Origin: Solirubrobacterales bacterium
Lineage (GTDB): Bacteria; Actinomycetota; Thermoleophilia; Solirubrobacterales; Solirubrobacteraceae
DNA length: 6,582 bases
Reading direction: 5' to 3'
Assembly (NCBI GenBank): GCA_019240015.1
Contig: JAFAZB010000087.1
Span: 1-6,582, forward strand
The notes below the pieces were generated by a model that was not told the origin of the DNA, searched no databases, and worked only from the letters and a program-made list of their open reading frames with translations. Of this stretch, positions 5,663 through 6,582 are shown piece by piece. The first letter of the stretch is position 1. Each line of letters begins with the position of its first letter. Made by a program: the position numbers and the translations under genes.

Positions 5663-6582
5663 GTGTATCTGAAATCGATCACGCTGAAGGGCTTCAAGTC
5701 GTTTCCCGACCGCACCCGGCTGGAGTTCGGGCCGGGGGTCAGCGTCGTCGTCGGGCCGAACGGATCGGGCAAGTCAAACGTCACCGATGCGGTCCTGTGG
5801 GCGCTCGGAGAGCAGTCGCCGGTGGCGGTCCGCGGACAATCGATGCAGGACGTGATCTTTGGTGGAGCGCCCGGCCGGCAGGCGGCCAAGCAGGCCGAGG
5901 TCGAGCTGGTGCTCGACGACGCCGACGGGAAGCTCGGGCTCGGAGCCCCGGAGGTATCGATCGTGCGCCGCCTAGACCGCGCCGGCGAGGGCGAGTACCG
6001 GCTGGCCGGAGCGCGCTGCCGGTTGGTCGACGTGATCGAGCTGCTGTCCGACACGGGGCTGGGCAAGGAGATGCACTCGGTCGTCTCCCAGGGGCGCGTC
6101 GAGGCGATCGTCACCTCCAAGCCCAAGGACCGCCGGCTGCTCATCGAGGAGGCCGCGGGGCTCGGCAAGCACCGCAAGCGCCGCCGCCGCGCGCAGCTCA
6201 AGCTCGAGCGCACGCAGGACAACCTCGACCGCGCGCTGGACATCGAGCGCGAGGCGCGCTCACGGCTGCGGCCGCTCAAGCGCCAGGCCGAGGCCGCCGA
6301 GCTGCACAGCCGGCTGGAGCGACAGGCGCTGGAGATCCGCTGGGAGCTGGCCCGGGATGACGTGCGGGGCCACCGCCAGGCGGTGGCCGGCGCGCAGGCG
6401 GCCGCCGACGAGGTCCGCCAGCGCCGGCAGCGGCTCGATGCCGAGCTCCAGGCCGTGGCGGAGCGGCGCCAGGCGGTCGAGGAGGCCCTGGCCGCTCGCA
6501 GCGCGCAGCGGGAGGAGCTCTCCCGCCGGGCCTACGCCGCCCGTGGGGCGGCCGAGCGGATCGGCTACCGGGCCGAGGCGGT
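5663..6582 (+). CDS. smc: Chromosome segregation ATPase SMC, N-terminal part (truncated by window edge)
   Basis: The frame is open from GTG 5663 to the window end, about 306 residues of a protein usually near 1150-1200. It begins VYLKSITLKGFKSFPDRTRL, the diagnostic SMC N-terminus. The Walker A loop is GPNGSGKS (31-38), VRGQSMQDVIFGG (56-68) carries the likely arginine finger Arg57, and the Q-loop is VVSQGRVEAI with Gln143. EEAAGLGKHRKRR (162-174) marks the exit from the ATPase head. From there to the edge the chain is Arg/Glu/Ala/Leu-rich, the ascending arm of the coiled coil. With ScpA/ScpB, SMC forms the ring that compacts and segregates chromosomes. The GTG start is preferred because it places the first beta strand at residue 2; the ATG at 5646 is in another frame and soon stops. 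It follows rnc by 28 bp, with only a weak purine-rich GAGCGGA upstream. Confidence 0.95.
   Translation, partial: MYLKSITLKGFKSFPDRTRLEFGPGVSVVVGPNGSGKSNVTDAVLWALGEQSPVAVRGQSMQDVIFGGAPGRQAAKQAEVELVLDDADGKLGLGAPEVSIVRRLDRAGEGEYRLAGARCRLVDVIELLSDTGLGKEMHSVVSQGRVEAIVTSKPKDRRLLIEEAAGLGKHRKRRRRAQLKLERTQDNLDRALDIEREARSRLRPLKRQAEAAELHSRLERQALEIRWELARDDVRGHRQAVAGAQAAADEVRQRRQRLDAELQAVAERRQAVEEALAARSAQREELSRRAYAARGAAERIGYRAEA

Noticed and set aside
5101..6279. 392-codon minus-strand frame opposite rnc and smc
   Set aside because: Ser/Arg-rich and motif-free; it crosses two clearly coding genes.
5797..6360. 187-codon plus-strand frame inside smc
   Set aside because: Out of frame with the clear SMC head motifs; the real smc frame starts at GTG 5663 and has no stop in the window.
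1..6582. CRISPR arrays, tRNAs, rRNAs, insertion sequences, defence or toxin-antitoxin genes
   Set aside because: No regularly spaced repeats, transposase motifs, terminal inverted repeats or tRNA-like folds were recognised on reading; nearly all the space is taken by housekeeping genes.

Overview
This is a very GC-rich, densely coded stretch of a bacterial chromosome. The gene order yceD-rpmF-plsX-acpP-rnc-smc, the high GC and the protein styles (FadD2/FadD12-type ligase, Zn-type bL32, GTG starts, candidate leaderless promoters) suggest a deep-branching actinobacterium, most likely class Thermoleophilia (Solirubrobacterales or relatives). The taxonomic call is inference; there is no rRNA in the window.

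Layout. Positions 1-429 (+) are the 3' end of rmuC, cut by the left edge. Positions 430-569 are an extremely GC-rich convergent intergenic region with strong hairpins, including an 8-bp stem capped by a GGAA loop. Positions 570-1073 (-) encode a dual-specificity/PTP-superfamily phosphatase whose layout resembles PTPMT1. It is divergent, across 68 bp, from a FadD2/FadD12-type acyl-CoA ligase (1142-2749, +). After 55 bp, where a leaderless-type promoter can be drawn, comes a run of + strand housekeeping genes: yceD (DUF177), rpmF (bL32), plsX, acpP, rnc and the start of smc, which is cut by the right edge. plsX/acpP and acpP/rnc overlap by 4 bp (ATGA, GTGA), so translation of these genes is probably coupled.

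How the genes work together. YceD and bL32 belong to ribosome/23S rRNA production. PlsX and AcpP supply acyl-phosphate and carry acyl chains for membrane phospholipid synthesis. The ligase activates free fatty acids just upstream. RNase III would process rRNA and other double-stranded RNA, and SMC organises the chromosome. The block therefore couples ribosome, membrane and chromosome functions, a common bacterial arrangement.

The most notable observation is in RNase III. By alignment to the E. coli enzyme, two of the four Mg-binding acidic residues of the nuclease site are replaced (E41 by Ala59, D114 by Ser138), while D45 and E117 are kept and the dsRNA-binding domain is intact. PlsX also has altered signature motifs. 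I found no CRISPR array, mobile element, tRNA, rRNA or defence system, and no new multi-gene system.
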